Shown here: one piece after another, positions 34,687 to 49,173 of the stretch
Layout: the number at the start of each line of letters is the position of its first letter
Position numbering within the stretch: position 1 is the stretch's first letter
Assembly (NCBI RefSeq): GCF_003570725.1
Contig: NZ_QWVS01000034.1
Coordinates: 1-64,000 of the forward strand
Length of the DNA stretch: 64,000 nucleotides
Source of the DNA: Peribacillus asahii
GTDB lineage: Bacteria; Bacillota; Bacilli; Bacillales; DSM-1321
Direction of reading: 5' to 3'
Notes under the pieces: model-generated
Told to the model about the DNA's origin: nothing
The model's database searches: none
The model's input: the letters and a program-made list of their open reading frames with translations, nothing else
Program-made: the position numbers and the translations under genes

Positions 34687-35316
34687 ATGACCAAAGGAAT
34701 CTTAGGAAGAAAAATCGGTATGACTCAAGTTTTTGCTGAAAACGGTGAGCTTATTCCAGTAACAGTTATCGAAGCTGCGGAAAACGTTGTTCTACAAAAG
34801 AAAACGGTTGAAACAGACGGTTATGAAGCAATTCAAATCGGTTTCGAAACAAAGCGTGAAAAGCTTTCAAACAAACCTGAAAAAGGTCACGTTGAAAAAG
34901 CAAACACTGCTCCTAAGCGCTTCATCCGTGAATTCCGCGGAGCTAATCTTGGTGAATACGAGATCGGTCAGGAAGTCAAAGTTGATATTTTCGCTGAAGG
35001 CGAACTAGTTGATGTAACAGGAATTTCAAAAGGTAAAGGTTTCCAAGGTGCTATCAAGCGTCACGGACAATCTCGCGGACCAATGGCACATGGTTCTCGT
35101 TACCACCGTCGCCCAGGTTCAATGGGTCCTGTTGCTCCAAACCGTGTATTCAAAGGTAAATTGTTACCAGGACGCATGGGCGGAGAAAAAATTACTGTTC
35201 AAAACTTAGCGATCGTTAAAGTTGATGTTGAACGTAACTTACTATTGGTTAAAGGTAACGTACCAGGTGCGAGAAAAGCTTTAATCAAAGTAACTAGCGC
35301 TGTTAAAGCGAAGTAA
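34687..35316 (+). CDS. rplC: Ribosomal protein L3
   Basis: L3 is an early-assembly 50S protein whose long loop reaches the peptidyl transferase centre. The loop segment [19 protein letters not shown] is intact. The length is 209. ATG follows TAGGAGGTG. It is the second gene of the S10 operon, 40 bp after rpsJ. Confidence 0.97.
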   Translation: MTKGILGRKIGMTQVFAENGELIPVTVIEAAENVVLQKKTVETDGYEAIQIGFETKREKLSNKPEKGHVEKANTAPKRFIREFRGANLGEYEIGQEVKVDIFAEGELVDVTGISKGKGFQGAIKRHGQSRGPMAHGSRYHRRPGSMGPVAPNRVFKGKLLPGRMGGEKITVQNLAIVKVDVERNLLLVKGNVPGARKALIKVTSAVKAK

Positions 35317-35341
35317 TATTTAAGAAAGGAGGAGCATTAGA

Positions 35342-35965
35342 ATGCCAAAAGTTACATTGTTCAACCAAGCTGGATCACAAGTTGGAGATATCGAACTTAA
35401 TGATTCTGTATTTGGTATTGAGCCTAATAATCACGTATTATTTGAAGCAATCATTATGCAACGAGCTTCCTTACGTCAAGGAACTCACAAAGTAAAAAAC
35501 CGTTCTGAAGTTGCAGGCGGCGGACGTAAACCTTGGAAACAAAAAGGAACTGGACGCGCACGTCAAGGTTCTATCCGTTCACCACAATGGCGTGGTGGTG
35601 GTACTGTATTCGGACCAACTCCAAGATCTTACGCTTACAAATTACCGAAAAAGGTACGTCGTTTAGCGATTAAATCTGCATTATCTGCTAAAGCATTAGA
35701 AGAGAACATCCTAGTTCTTGAAAGCTTATCTTTCGAAGCTCCAAAAACGAAAGAATTTGCAGCAGTTCTAAATAATCTTTCTGTTGATACTAAAGCATTA
35801 GTCGTTACTAATGGAGTAGATGAGAAAGTTGCTCTTTCTGCTCGTAACATCCCAGGTGTTACTGTAGTGGAAGCTGAGGGTCTTAATGTTCTTGATGTTG
35901 TATCACACAACAAATTGATCTTGACTAAATCAGCTGTCGAAAAAGTAGAGGAGGTGCTTGCATAA
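35342..35965 (+). CDS. rplD: Ribosomal protein L4
   Basis: L4 lines the peptide exit tunnel. The tunnel loop [19 protein letters not shown] is intact and has no macrolide-resistance change that I recognise. The length is 207. ATG follows AAAGGAGGAG. The stop codon overlaps the rplW ATG by one base. Confidence 0.97.
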   Translation: MPKVTLFNQAGSQVGDIELNDSVFGIEPNNHVLFEAIIMQRASLRQGTHKVKNRSEVAGGGRKPWKQKGTGRARQGSIRSPQWRGGGTVFGPTPRSYAYKLPKKVRRLAIKSALSAKALEENILVLESLSFEAPKTKEFAAVLNNLSVDTKALVVTNGVDEKVALSARNIPGVTVVEAEGLNVLDVVSHNKLILTKSAVEKVEEVLA

Positions 35966-36249
35966 TGGACGCACGCGATATCATTAAGCGCCCCGTAATT
36001 ACTGAAGCTTCTTCAGACGCAATGGCTGAGAAGAAGTACACTTTTGAAGTTGATGTGAAAGCTAACAAAACTCAAGTTAAAGATGCTGTTCAAGAAATCT
36101 TTGGCGTAAAAGTTGAGAAAGTAAACATCATGAACTACAAAGGGAAATTCAAACGCATGGGTAAACATGCAGGCTACACTAACAAACGCCGTAAAGCTAT
36201 TGTTAAACTAACTGCTGATAGCAAAGAAATCGAGCTATTTGAAGCTTAA
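35965..36249 (+). CDS. rplW: Ribosomal protein L23
   Basis: L23 lies at the tunnel exit and docks trigger factor and SRP. The 94-residue protein contains the conserved [17 protein letters not shown]. Its ATG overlaps the rplD stop (TAATG), with GAGGAGG inside rplD, so translation is coupled. Confidence 0.97.
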   Translation: MDARDIIKRPVITEASSDAMAEKKYTFEVDVKANKTQVKDAVQEIFGVKVEKVNIMNYKGKFKRMGKHAGYTNKRRKAIVKLTADSKEIELFEA

Positions 36250-36262
36250 TTCATATTCATAA

Positions 36263-37111
<849 letters not shown>

Positions 37112-37120
37112 CGGGATTGA

Positions 37121-37450
<330 letters not shown>

Positions 37451-37467
37451 TGAGAGGAGGGCATCTC

Positions 37468-37809
37468 ATGCAAGCAAAAGCTGTCGCTAAAACAGTTCGT
37501 ATTGCACCTCGTAAAGTCCGTTTAGTAGCTGATTTAATTCGAGGCAAACAAGTAGGTGAGGCAGTTGCGATTCTTCGTTTAACTCCAAAAGCTGCATCTC
37601 CAGTTGTAGAAAAAGTTCTTAAGTCTGCTATCGCAAACGCAGAACATAACTACGAAATGGATATCAACAACCTAGTTGTTTCAGAGGCATACGTTAATGA
37701 AGGACCAACTTTAAAACGTTTCCGTCCTCGCGCTCAAGGTCGTGCGAGTGCGATTAACAAACGTACTAGTCATATTACAATCGTTGTATCAGAAAAGAAG
37801 GAGGGATAA
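37468..37809 (+). CDS. rplV: Ribosomal protein L22
   Basis: L22 has a beta-hairpin in the exit tunnel. The 113-residue protein begins [19 protein letters not shown]; the hairpin contains [19 protein letters not shown] at 37468 is used because the in-frame ATG at 37450 lies before the Shine-Dalgarno GAGGAGG. The gap to rpsC is only three bases. Confidence 0.96.
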   Translation: MQAKAVAKTVRIAPRKVRLVADLIRGKQVGEAVAILRLTPKAASPVVEKVLKSAIANAEHNYEMDINNLVVSEAYVNEGPTLKRFRPRAQGRASAINKRTSHITIVVSEKKEG

Positions 37810-37812
37810 TCT

Positions 37813-39098
<1,286 letters not shown>

Positions 39099-39117
39099 TT
39101 GAATGGAGGTTTGCAGA

Positions 39118-39381
39118 ATGAGCGAACGCAACCAACGTAAAGTCTACACTGGCCGCGTTGTATCCGATAAAATGGATAAAACAGTAACAGTCCTTGTAGA
39201 AACGTATAAAAAGCATTCTTTATACGGTAAGCGCGTAAAGTACTCGAAGAAATTCAAAGCTCATGACGAGCTGAATGAAGCGAAAATCGGCGATGTAGTA
39301 CGTATTATGGAAACTCGTCCACTTTCAGCGACAAAACGCTTCCGTTTAGTAGAAGTAGTAGAAAAAGCAGTTATTATCTAA
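39118..39381 (+). CDS. rpsQ: Ribosomal protein S17
   Basis: S17 is a primary 16S rRNA-binding OB-fold protein. The 87-residue sequence starts [22 protein letters not shown] at 39118 follows TGGAGGTTT; an earlier in-frame start overlaps that site. It lies 19 bp after rpmC. Confidence 0.96.
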   Translation: MSERNQRKVYTGRVVSDKMDKTVTVLVETYKKHSLYGKRVKYSKKFKAHDELNEAKIGDVVRIMETRPLSATKRFRLVEVVEKAVII

Positions 39382-39402
39382 TCTATGTTCGGAGTAAGCT
39401 AA

Positions 39403-39792
<390 letters not shown>

Positions 39793-39834
39793 TTGATAAA
39801 TATCGTAAAAGCCTTTCAAGGAGGTGCGAAGCTA

Positions 39835-40146
39835 ATGCATGTTAAAAAAGGTGACAAAGTCGTAGTTATCTCTGGTAAGGACAAAGGCAAACAAGGTACA
39901 ATCCTTGCAGCATACCCAAAGAAAAATCGTGTGCTTGTTGAGGGAGTAAACATCGTGAAAAAGCATTCTAAGCCATCACAAGCTAATCCACAAGGTGGAA
40001 TTATTAGTCAAGAAGCTGCTATTCACGTTTCTAATGTTATGCCGCTTGATCCAAAATCAGGTAAACCAACTCGTGTTGGATACAAGATTGAAAACGGCAA
40101 AAAAGTACGCGTAGCTAAAATATCAGGTGAAACTTTAGATAAATAA
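39835..40146 (+). CDS. rplX: Ribosomal protein L24
   Basis: L24 initiates 50S assembly. The KOW motif [20 protein letters not shown] is at the N-terminus of the 103-residue protein. ATG at 39835 follows AAGGAGGTG; the open frame upstream to the rplN stop has no ribosome binding site of its own. Confidence 0.96.
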   Translation: MHVKKGDKVVVISGKDKGKQGTILAAYPKKNRVLVEGVNIVKKHSKPSQANPQGGIISQEAAIHVSNVMPLDPKSGKPTRVGYKIENGKKVRVAKISGETLDK

Positions 40147-40174
40147 GTCATAAATGAAGGGAGGTAACTAAATA

Positions 40175-40714
40175 ATGAGCCGCCTTAGAGAAAAATACCA
40201 AAACGAAATTACTCCATCTTTAATGGGTAAATTCAATTATCAATCAGTAATGCAAGTACCAAAGATCGAAAAGATCGTTATTAATATGGGTGTGGGTGAT
40301 GCTGTTGCTAACTCAAAAGCACTAGATGTTGCTGTTGAAGAATTACAACAAATCGCTGGTCAAAAACCTGTAGTAACAAAAGCGAAAAAATCAATCGCAG
40401 GATTCCGTTTACGTGAAGGTATGCCTATCGGTGCGAAGGTTACACTACGTGGAGAGCGTATGTATCAATTCCTTGATAAGCTAGTTTCTGTTTCTTTACC
40501 ACGTGTACGTGACTTCCGCGGCGTTTCAAAAAAATCATTTGATGGTCGTGGAAACTACACATTAGGTGTAAAAGAACAGCTAATCTTCCCTGAGATTGAC
40601 TACGATAAAGTGAGCAAAGTTCGTGGTATGGACATCGTTATCGTAACGACTGCCAATACAGATGAAGAAGCTCGTGAACTACTTACTCAAATCGGAATGC
40701 CGTTCCAAAAGTAA
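40175..40714 (+). CDS. rplE: Ribosomal protein L5
   Basis: L5 binds 5S rRNA and contacts P-site tRNA. The 179-residue protein contains [15 protein letters not shown] and the conserved [22 protein letters not shown] follows AGGGAGGTAA. Confidence 0.97.
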   Translation: MSRLREKYQNEITPSLMGKFNYQSVMQVPKIEKIVINMGVGDAVANSKALDVAVEELQQIAGQKPVVTKAKKSIAGFRLREGMPIGAKVTLRGERMYQFLDKLVSVSLPRVRDFRGVSKKSFDGRGNYTLGVKEQLIFPEIDYDKVSKVRGMDIVIVTTANTDEEARELLTQIGMPFQK

Positions 40715-40921
<207 letters not shown>

Positions 40922-40945
40922 AACCCGAGTTTGGGAAGGAGGTAA

Positions 40946-41350
<405 letters not shown>

Positions 41351-41380
41351 TACATTGTTACAAGAATGGAGGTGCACTAA

Positions 41381-41917
41381 ATGTCACGTGTAGGTAAAAA
41401 ACCTATTGAAATTCCTGCTGGCGTTACAGTTACAATCAACGGTAGTGATGTAACTGTAAAAGGACCTAAAGGTGAATTATCTAGATCGTTTAATACGGAT
41501 CTTACAATCACTCAAGAAGAAAACGTAGTTACAGTAACACGTCCTTCTGATTCAAAGGAGCACCGTACTATCCATGGTACAACTCGTGCTGTACTTTCAA
41601 ACATGGTTGAAGGTGTTTCTAAAGGATTCGAAAAATCATTAGAACTTATCGGGGTTGGTTACCGTGCTCAAAAGCAAGGTAACAAACTAGTTCTTAATGT
41701 AGGGTATTCTCACCCTGTTGAATTTGAAGCTGAGCAAGGACTTGAAATTGAAGTTCCTTCAAATACAAAAATCATTGTTAAAGGTATTAGTAAAGAACGT
41801 GTAGGCGCTCTTGCAGCTGATATCCGTGATGTTCGCCCACCAGAGCCTTATAAAGGTAAAGGTATTCGTTACGAAGGTGAATATGTTCGTCGTAAAGAAG
41901 GTAAAACTGGTAAGTAA
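41381..41917 (+). CDS. rplF: Ribosomal protein L6
   Basis: L6 lies near the sarcin-ricin loop. The 178-residue protein has two related domains and the C-terminal [16 protein letters not shown] signature. ATG follows TGGAGGTGC. The gap to rplR is 32 bp. Confidence 0.97.
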   Translation: MSRVGKKPIEIPAGVTVTINGSDVTVKGPKGELSRSFNTDLTITQEENVVTVTRPSDSKEHRTIHGTTRAVLSNMVEGVSKGFEKSLELIGVGYRAQKQGNKLVLNVGYSHPVEFEAEQGLEIEVPSNTKIIVKGISKERVGALAADIRDVRPPEPYKGKGIRYEGEYVRRKEGKTGK

Positions 41918-41949
41918 TGTCGCATAAGTAAACGAAAGGAGTGACGTAA

Positions 41950-42312
41950 ATGATTACGAAGCTTGATAAAAACGCTACTCGTCAGAAAAGACACGCGCGT
42001 GTCCGTGCGAAACTTTCTGGTACAGAAGCTCGTCCTCGTTTAAATGTGTTCCGTTCAAACAAACACATTTACGCACAATTAATTGACGATGTAAAAGGCG
42101 TAACTTTAGCAAGTGCTTCTACTCTTGATAAAGAGATCGGTACAGAAGCTACTAGCAATGCTGAAGCAGCTCAAAAAGTTGGCGAACTTATTGCGAAACG
42201 TGCTGTAGAAAAAGGTTACACAACTGTGGTATTTGACCGCGGGGGTTACCTTTTCCATGGTCGTGTAAAAGCATTAGCTGACGCTGCTCGTGAAAACGGC
42301 TTAGAATTTTAA
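41950..42312 (+). CDS. rplR: Ribosomal protein L18
   Basis: L18 binds 5S rRNA with L5. The 120-residue sequence has a basic N-terminus ([18 protein letters not shown]) and the conserved [23 protein letters not shown] follows AAAGGAGTG. Confidence 0.97.
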   Translation: MITKLDKNATRQKRHARVRAKLSGTEARPRLNVFRSNKHIYAQLIDDVKGVTLASASTLDKEIGTEATSNAEAAQKVGELIAKRAVEKGYTTVVFDRGGYLFHGRVKALADAARENGLEF

Positions 42313-42334
42313 TGGATAAGGAGGGACAAAACAG

Positions 42335-42835
42335 ATGCGTCGTATTGATCCTAATAAATTAGAACTTGAAGAACGCGTAGTTACCGTTAACCGTGTAGCT
42401 AAAGTTGTAAAAGGCGGACGTCGTTTCCGTTTCACTGCACTTGTAGTTGTTGGTGATAAAAACGGTCACGTTGGATTCGGTACTGGTAAAGCTCAAGAAG
42501 TTCCAGATGCGATCCGCAAAGCTATCGAGGATGCTAAGAAAAACTTAATTACGTTACCAATGGTTGGAACAACTATTCCGCACCTTGTTAACGGACGTTT
42601 CGGTGCAGGTCACGTATTATTAAAACCTGCTTCTGCCGGTACTGGAGTTATCGCTGGTGGACCAGTTCGTGCAGTCTTAGAATTAGGTGGTATCCAAGAT
42701 ATTCTTTCTAAATCTCTAGGTACAAGTACACCAATTAACATGGTTCGTGCAACAATCGAAGGATTAAAGCAATTGAAACGTGCTGAGGACGTAGCTAAGT
42801 TACGTGGTAAATCAGTAGAAGAACTGTTAGGATAA
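42335..42835 (+). CDS. rpsE: Ribosomal protein S5
   Basis: S5 takes part in decoding accuracy and mRNA unwinding. The 166-residue protein contains the spectinomycin-loop region [16 protein letters not shown], unaltered relative to B. subtilis, and [19 protein letters not shown] follows AAGGAGGG. Confidence 0.97.
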   Translation: MRRIDPNKLELEERVVTVNRVAKVVKGGRRFRFTALVVVGDKNGHVGFGTGKAQEVPDAIRKAIEDAKKNLITLPMVGTTIPHLVNGRFGAGHVLLKPASAGTGVIAGGPVRAVLELGGIQDILSKSLGTSTPINMVRATIEGLKQLKRAEDVAKLRGKSVEELLG

Positions 42836-42849
42836 GGGGGGGAATTCAA

Positions 42850-43029
42850 ATGGCTAAATTAGAAATTACCCTTACTCGTAGCTTGATTGGTCGCCCTGAA
42901 GATCAACGCGTTACAGTTAACACACTGGGTTTACGTAAAATGCATCAAACAGTTGTTCATGATGATAACCCTGCGATTCGCGGTATGATTACCAAAGTTG
43001 CTCATCTTGTTACTGTAAAGGAACAATAA
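42850..43029 (+). CDS. rpmD: Ribosomal protein L30
   Basis: This 59-residue 50S protein begins [20 protein letters not shown] and contains [21 protein letters not shown] follows AAGGGGGG. It sits between rpsE and rplO, the universal spc order. Confidence 0.96.
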   Translation: MAKLEITLTRSLIGRPEDQRVTVNTLGLRKMHQTVVHDDNPAIRGMITKVAHLVTVKEQ

Positions 43030-43060
43030 AAACATAACTCATAACAAGGAGGTGCCAACA

Positions 43061-43501
43061 ATGAAACTTCATGAGTTAAAACCTGCAGAAGGTGCTCGTA
43101 AAGAACGTAAACGTAAAGGTCGCGGTATCGGATCTGGTAACGGTAAAACTGCTGGTAAAGGTCATAAAGGACAAAACGCTCGTTCAGGCGGTGGCGTTCG
43201 TCTTGGATTTGAAGGTGGTCAAACACCATTATTCAGACGTTTACCAAAACGTGGATTTACAAACATCAACCGTAAAGACTATGCTATCGTGAATCTTGAT
43301 ACGTTAAATCGTTTCGAAGACGGTACAGAAGTAACACCTGCTCTATTAATCGAGACAGGTATTGTAAGTAAAGAAAAAGCAGGAATCAAAATTCTTGCAA
43401 AAGGAAACATCGAGAAAAAGCTTACTGTTAAAGCTAACAAATTCTCTTCAGCTGCTAAAGAAGCTATCGAAGCTGCTGGCGGTACTGCAGAGGTGATCTG
43501 A
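43061..43501 (+). CDS. rplO: Ribosomal protein L15
   Basis: L15 is a late-assembly 50S protein. The 146-residue sequence begins [17 protein letters not shown] and has the glycine-rich [21 protein letters not shown] at 43061 is nine bases after AAGGAGGTG, chosen over a GTG inside that site. Its stop overlaps secY by one base. Confidence 0.96.
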   Translation: MKLHELKPAEGARKERKRKGRGIGSGNGKTAGKGHKGQNARSGGGVRLGFEGGQTPLFRRLPKRGFTNINRKDYAIVNLDTLNRFEDGTEVTPALLIETGIVSKEKAGIKILAKGNIEKKLTVKANKFSSAAKEAIEAAGGTAEVI

Positions 43502-44793
43502 TGTTTCGTACGATCTCCAATTTTATGCGTGTGGGTGAAATAAGAAATAAAATTTTCTTTACCCTGCTAATGCTAATCGTCTATCGCATCGGTACATTTA
43601 TTCCTGTACCGAATGTGAATGCCGATGTTTTCACAGCGCAGGAAGAGTTAGGCGTCATTGGTTTATTAAATACCTTTGGCGGCGGTGCCTTGCAAAATTT
43701 CTCCATCTTAGCGATGGGTATTATGCCGTATATTACGGCATCTATTATTGTTCAGTTGCTTCAAATGGACGTTGTTCCAAAGTTCACTGAATGGTCTAAG
43801 CAGGGGGAAGCTGGTCGTCGTAAACTAGCTCAATTCACTCGTTACTTTACCATTATTCTTGGATTCATTCAGGCATTAGGAATGTCTTATGGATTCAATA
43901 GTATGTATAGTGGTTTAGTAGAAGACCCTAGCATTGGAACGTATTTGCTTATTGCGACTGTTTTAACCGCGGGTACGGCTTTTCTTTTGTGGTTAGGAGA
44001 GCTGATCACGTCTAAAGGTGTAGGTAACGGTATTTCTATCATTATCTTTGCTGGGATTGTTGCTAGTTTTCCTACGACAATTAATCAAATTTATGCTCAG
44101 CAGTTTGAAGATGCTGGAGAACAACTTTTCTTACGAATCGTAACCATGGTTCTTATAGCTTTAGCAGTATTAGCAATCATAGTGGCTGTTATTTTTATTC
44201 AACAAGCACTACGGAAAATTCCGATCCAATATGCGAAGCGCGCTGCGGCAGGTCGTACACAAATGGGTGGGCAATCTACTCACCTTCCATTAAAAGTGAA
44301 TGCTGCAGGGGTTATTCCGGTAATCTTTGCGATGGCATTTCTTATTACACCTACAACCATTGTTACATTCTTTAAACAGAATAGTGTAACAGAATGGATT
44401 CAAAAGTCATTTAATTATACGGAACCAGTCGGTATGATTATTTATGTGGCTCTTATTATTGCTTTTGCTTATTTCTATGCCTTTATTCAGGTTAATCCGG
44501 AACAAATGGCGGATAATTTGAAAAAGCAAGGTGGATATGTACCTGGGATTCGTCCTGGTCAGAATACACAAGATTATTTAACGAGCGTTTTATATCGTTT
44601 AACGTTTGTTGGCTCTATATTTTTAGCAGTCATTGCCGTTTTACCGGTATTCTTCATTAAAGTTGCTGATTTACCTCAATCTGCACAGATTGGCGGAACA
44701 AGTCTCCTTATCGTGATTGGGGTAGCCCTTGATACGATGAAACAACTTGAAGCACAATTAGTGAAACGCCATTATAAAGGTTTTATAAAGTAA
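43501..44793 (+). CDS. secY: SecY, protein translocase channel
   Basis: SecY is the ten-helix membrane channel for secretion and membrane insertion. Ten hydrophobic spans can be followed in 430 residues; the cytoplasmic loop segments [16 protein letters not shown] and [17 protein letters not shown] are intact. ATG overlaps the rplO stop (TGATG). It is followed by a perfect hairpin and adk. Confidence 0.97.
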   Translation: MFRTISNFMRVGEIRNKIFFTLLMLIVYRIGTFIPVPNVNADVFTAQEELGVIGLLNTFGGGALQNFSILAMGIMPYITASIIVQLLQMDVVPKFTEWSKQGEAGRRKLAQFTRYFTIILGFIQALGMSYGFNSMYSGLVEDPSIGTYLLIATVLTAGTAFLLWLGELITSKGVGNGISIIIFAGIVASFPTTINQIYAQQFEDAGEQLFLRIVTMVLIALAVLAIIVAVIFIQQALRKIPIQYAKRAAAGRTQMGGQSTHLPLKVNAAGVIPVIFAMAFLITPTTIVTFFKQNSVTEWIQKSFNYTEPVGMIIYVALIIAFAYFYAFIQVNPEQMADNLKKQGGYVPGIRPGQNTQDYLTSVLYRLTFVGSIFLAVIAVLPVFFIKVADLPQSAQIGGTSLLIVIGVALDTMKQLEAQLVKRHYKGFIK

Positions 44794-44799
44794 TGAGTT

Positions 44800-44820
44800 T
44801 TGGGAACGGATTGTTCCCAA
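44800..44820 (+). other. Intercistronic hairpin between secY and adk
   Basis: TTGGGAAC pairs perfectly with GTTCCCAA around GGATT. No T tract follows, so it probably marks RNA processing or stability, not termination. Confidence 0.5.
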
Positions 44821-44839
44821 TGCCCATTATAGAGTTTGA

Positions 44840-45505
<666 letters not shown>

Positions 45506-45537
45506 TTCTACAAATCTTGTGGAATTTGCGAAAAAGT

Positions 45538-45566
45538 ATGCAATTTTTTTCGATAAAAGGTATAAT
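45538..45566 (+). promoter_or_regulatory. Putative promoter upstream of the infA segment
   Basis: ATGCAA (45538-45543) and a perfect TATAAT (45561-45566) are 17 bp apart. With the map gene decayed, this may supply transcription of infA-rpmJ-rpsM-rpsK in addition to readthrough from P1/P2. The -35 match is weak. Confidence 0.45.
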
Positions 45567-45670
45567 GAATTTCGCGGGCGTCAACACAGTACTTCAAAAT
45601 ATCTAGCTTTTGATTTTTTCAAAATCTACAAAATTATTGAAGAAACTAGAGCGACTCTAAAGGGTTTAAA

Positions 45671-45989
45671 GAGTCATTATATAGAGGGTTGAAAGAAGCT
45701 TGCCAGGCGTGCGTCTTTCAAATATCTCCCATGCTATTCAAACCTATGTCGTGGTGCACTATTTCTCTTGAGTTTAGAGAGTATGGCTCTCACGGAATCG
45801 GTCAAGACTTACATGAGGACCCATAGTTAAGTTCCTCATTTCGGTCCACCTAATAAAGGTCCTCAGTTAAAGCCTGGTTTGGTAAACGCTGAATAAGTGA
45901 ATACTATATGCAGATATGCACTGACTTTAGAGGATGATTGGACTGTAGTAACGGTTGACGGAAAGATGTGTACTCTTTTAGAGTTCACC
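45671..45989 (+). pseudogene. map: Decayed methionine aminopeptidase gene (map)
   Basis: Fragments of MAP can be read in changing frames: ESLYRGLKEA (45671-45700), PGVRLSNISHAIQTYV (45703-45750), FREYGSHGIGQDLHEDP (45773-45823), PHFGPPNKGPQLKPGLV (45834-45884) and [17 protein letters not shown] (45912-45962). The frame shifts between segments, TAG follows the third and TAA (45894) the fourth. The stretch normally containing the IEPM metal-ligand glutamate is missing after KPG, as are the N-terminal half and the C-terminal tail. It lies exactly where map sits in bacilli, so an active copy must exist elsewhere. Confidence 0.92.
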
Positions 45990-46013
45990 CATAGAGAAGG
46001 GAGAATCACTTTA

Positions 46014-46232
46014 ATGGCGAAAGACGATGTAATTGAAGTAGAAGGCACAGTACAAGAGACTTTGCCAAATGCAATGTTTAAGGTAGAATTAGAAAATGGT
46101 CATACTGTTTTAGCTCATGTATCCGGTAAAATTCGTATGCACTTTATTCGTATTTTGCCTGGAGATAAAGTTACGGTTGAGCTTTCCCCGTATGATCTAA
46201 CTCGCGGCAGAATCACATACCGATTTAAATAA
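46014..46232 (+). CDS. infA: Translation initiation factor IF-1
   Basis: IF-1 is a small OB-fold factor that occupies the A site during initiation. The 72-residue protein begins [19 protein letters not shown] and ends [11 protein letters not shown] at 46014 follows AGAAGGGAGA. The frame remains open upstream to 45897 through the map remnant, so an extended start is possible on paper, but homology fixes the ATG. Confidence 0.97.
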   Translation: MAKDDVIEVEGTVQETLPNAMFKVELENGHTVLAHVSGKIRMHFIRILPGDKVTVELSPYDLTRGRITYRFK

Positions 46233-46267
46233 ATCTGGTTACGCTCCGATCTGTATAAGGAGGTTAG

Positions 46268-46387
<120 letters not shown>

Positions 46388-46409
46388 TTAGAAGGAGGTG
46401 CACTCAAGC

Positions 46410-46775
46410 ATGGCACGTATTGCTGGAGTAGATATTCCCCGTGACAAACGTATTGTTATCTCATTAACATATATTTATGGTATTGGTAAACAAACTGCGA
46501 TCAAAGTTCTTGCAGAAGCAGGTGTTTCTGAAGATACTCGCGTTCGTGACTTAACAGAAGACGAATTAAACAAAATTCGTGATATCATTGACAAGTTAAA
46601 AGTAGAAGGCGATCTTCGTCGTGAAGTCTCTCTTAACATCAAACGTCTAATGGAAATCGGCGCTTACCGTGGTCTTCGCCACCGTCGTGGTCTTCCTGTT
46701 CGTGGACAAAACACTAAAAATAATGCTCGTACGCGTAAAGGACCTCGTCGTACAGTAGCTAACAAGAAAAAATAA
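46410..46775 (+). CDS. rpsM: Ribosomal protein S13
   Basis: S13 lies in the 30S head and contacts P-site tRNA and the 50S subunit. The 121-residue protein begins [19 protein letters not shown] and ends in the basic [15 protein letters not shown] tail. ATG at 46410 follows GAAGGAGGTG. Confidence 0.97.
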   Translation: MARIAGVDIPRDKRIVISLTYIYGIGKQTAIKVLAEAGVSEDTRVRDLTEDELNKIRDIIDKLKVEGDLRREVSLNIKRLMEIGAYRGLRHRRGLPVRGQNTKNNARTRKGPRRTVANKKK

Positions 46776-46779
46776 TTAG

Positions 46780-47187
<408 letters not shown>

Positions 47188-47203
47188 TCTTTCTGTATAG
47201 ATT

Positions 47204-47232
47204 TTGTATTCCTGTCTATAATGGGATATAAT
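47204..47232 (+). promoter_or_regulatory. Internal sigma-A promoter of rpoA-rplQ
   Basis: TTGTAT (47204-47209) and TATAAT (47227-47232) are 17 bp apart, 135 bp before rpoA. It would give RNA polymerase alpha a transcription start of its own. Confidence 0.72.
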
Positions 47233-47366
47233 ACTAGGTTTGCGTTCTTACAGAATTATTAAATTTTCAGTTGTTGCGCACAGCGGGAACGTATACATGG
47301 GGAATTTCGGTTATAGTGATTAATCCCACTAGCCGGGGTTTTGACGTTTTGAAGGAGGGTTTATTA

Positions 47367-48311
47367 ATGATCGAAATAGAAAAACCAAAAATCGAAACGG
47401 TTGAAATCAACGACGATACCAAATACGGTAAATTCGTCGTAGAGCCACTAGAGCGCGGGTATGGTACAACTTTGGGTAACTCCTTACGTCGTATTCTATT
47501 ATCCTCACTCCCAGGTGCTGCTGTCACAGCTATACAAATTGATGGAGTTTTGCATGAGTTCTCAACAATTGAAGGCGTCGTAGAAGATGTGACTTCTATC
47601 ATTCTAAATGTGAAAAAGCTTGCTCTAAAGATTTACTCCGATGAAGAAAAGACGCTTGAAATTGATGTTCAAGGTGAAGGTGTCATTACAGCGGCTGATA
47701 TTACCCACGATAGTGATGTAGAAATTCTTAACCCGGATTTATATATCGCAACAATCGGTAAAAACGGTCATATGCGTATGCGCCTAACAGCGAAACGTGG
47801 TCGTGGTTATACTCCGGCTGTTCAAAATAAGAGAGAAGATCAACCAATTGGTGTAATTCCAATTGATTCAATCTACACTCCTGTTTCCCGTGTTTCTTAT
47901 CAAGTAGAAAACACACGCGTTGGACAATTATCTAATTTTGATAAACTAACGTTGGATGTTTGGACAGATGGCAGTACAGGACCTCAGGAAGCGATTGCCC
48001 TTGGTGCAAAAATTTTAACGGAGCATTTAAATATCTTTGTTGGTTTGACAGACGAAGCACAAAATGCTGAAATCATGGTTGAAAAGGAAGAAGATCAAAA
48101 AGAAAAAGTTCTGGAGATGACAATCGAAGAATTAGATCTTTCTGTTCGTTCTTACAACTGTTTAAAACGTGCTGGAATCAATACCGTTCAAGAGCTTGCT
48201 CATAAAACGGAAGAAGATATGATGAAGGTTCGTAACTTGGGTCGTAAATCACTTGAAGAAGTGAAAGCGAAACTAGAAGAATTAGGTTTAGGTCTTCGTA
48301 AAGACGACTAA
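47367..48311 (+). CDS. rpoA: RpoA, RNA polymerase alpha subunit
   Basis: Alpha dimerises to nucleate polymerase assembly. The N-terminal domain begins [14 protein letters not shown] and contains [20 protein letters not shown]; the C-terminal UP-element-binding domain contains [19 protein letters not shown]. The length is 314. ATG at 47367 is preceded by GAAGGAGGG; homology excludes the longer open frame. Confidence 0.97.
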   Translation: MIEIEKPKIETVEINDDTKYGKFVVEPLERGYGTTLGNSLRRILLSSLPGAAVTAIQIDGVLHEFSTIEGVVEDVTSIILNVKKLALKIYSDEEKTLEIDVQGEGVITAADITHDSDVEILNPDLYIATIGKNGHMRMRLTAKRGRGYTPAVQNKREDQPIGVIPIDSIYTPVSRVSYQVENTRVGQLSNFDKLTLDVWTDGSTGPQEAIALGAKILTEHLNIFVGLTDEAQNAEIMVEKEEDQKEKVLEMTIEELDLSVRSYNCLKRAGINTVQELAHKTEEDMMKVRNLGRKSLEEVKAKLEELGLGLRKDD

Positions 48312-48361
48312 TATCTATTACATGACATAATATAGAATTTCAACAAAGGAGGGAATCTCTA

Positions 48362-48724
48362 ATGGGTTACAGAAAGTTAGGGCGCACTAGCGCACAACGT
48401 AAAGCATTACTTCGTGATTTAGCTACGGATCTTATCATCCATGAGCGCATTGAAACTACAGAAGCACGTGCAAAAGAATTACGTTCTGTTGTAGAAAAAA
48501 TGATCACTCTTGGTAAACGTGGTGACTTACATGCACGTCGTCAAGCTGCAGCATTTATTCGTAATGAAGTAGCTGATGCTGAAAAAGGACAAGATGCTGT
48601 TCAAAAATTATTCGCAGACATCGCTCCACGTTATGAAGAACGCCAAGGTGGCTACACTCGTATCTTAAAAATGGGTCCACGCCGCGGTGACGGTGCACCA
48701 GTCGTGGTTATTGAATTAGTTTAA
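48362..48724 (+). CDS. rplQ: Ribosomal protein L17
   Basis: L17 lies at the tunnel exit. The 120-residue protein begins [23 protein letters not shown] follows AAAGGAGGG. It is the last gene of the alpha operon and is followed by a strong terminator. Confidence 0.97.
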   Translation: MGYRKLGRTSAQRKALLRDLATDLIIHERIETTEARAKELRSVVEKMITLGKRGDLHARRQAAAFIRNEVADAEKGQDAVQKLFADIAPRYEERQGGYTRILKMGPRRGDGAPVVVIELV

Positions 48725-48736
48725 TAACTTTCGATG

Positions 48737-48790
48737 AAAAAGGGCAGGACAGATGATGAATAAACTCACTTGTTCTTTGCCCTTTTTCTT
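48737..48790 (+). terminator. Intrinsic terminator of the alpha operon
   Basis: AAAAAGGGCA (48737-48746) pairs with TGCCCTTTTT (48778-48787); the stem extends inward through GGACAG with TTGTTC. T residues follow. Confidence 0.9.
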
Positions 48791-48874
48791 TTTATATATG
48801 GAGATTTAAGTTTTTTGATTCATACTTGCGTTTCGTTCCGTAAAGATTATGGGGATGTCTATTTTCTTTACAAG

Positions 48875-48903
48875 TTGAATGATGCAATGTTGCTTTATAT
48901 ATG
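48875..48903 (+). promoter_or_regulatory. Putative promoter of the ecfA1 leader
   Basis: TTGAAT (48875-48880) and TATATG (48898-48903) are 17 bp apart, downstream of the rplQ terminator. It would give a leader of about 265 bases before ecfA1. Confidence 0.45.
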
Positions 48904-48930
48904 AAATACGCATTGAGTGTTACGATGGCT

Positions 48931-49096
48931 GGTGTACCTGCTTTGCAGGAGCCTTCTCGTCTAGCTCAAGTACCCCTTCCCACTTTAATCAATAAAGTGT
49001 ATATAAGATTAATCTATTTGTCGAAATAGATTGTAAAACCAAGCTGCTCTTAATTTACCGAAGATCTTTCGGTGGAAGGGGTGCAGCGTTTTTTTA
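48931..49096 (+). promoter_or_regulatory. Structured leader upstream of ecfA1 (candidate cis-regulatory RNA)
   Basis: Consecutive hairpins are visible: CCTGC/GCAGG (48937-48949), enclosed by GGTGTA/TACCCC (48931-48936 with 48971-48976, one mismatch); CACTTTA/TAAAGTG (48981-48999); AATCTATTT/AAATAGATT with a GTCG loop (49011-49032); and a final terminator. It does not match a riboswitch class that I recognise. The 385-base gap holds no gene. Confidence 0.45.
49041..49096 (+). terminator. Intrinsic terminator or attenuator before ecfA1
   Basis: GCTGC (49043-49047) pairs with GCAGC (49083-49087) and encloses ACCGAA/TTCGGT (49057-49073); a run of T residues follows. It lies 78 bases before ecfA1, downstream of the alpha-operon terminator, so it should act on a separate transcript. 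Confidence 0.75.
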
Positions 49097-49173
49097 TATT
49101 CAAAATTAATACTTGTTATTTGCAATTGGGTTGAGCTAAGTGTAGACGTAGTTTGAGGGGAAGGAGGGCCACA

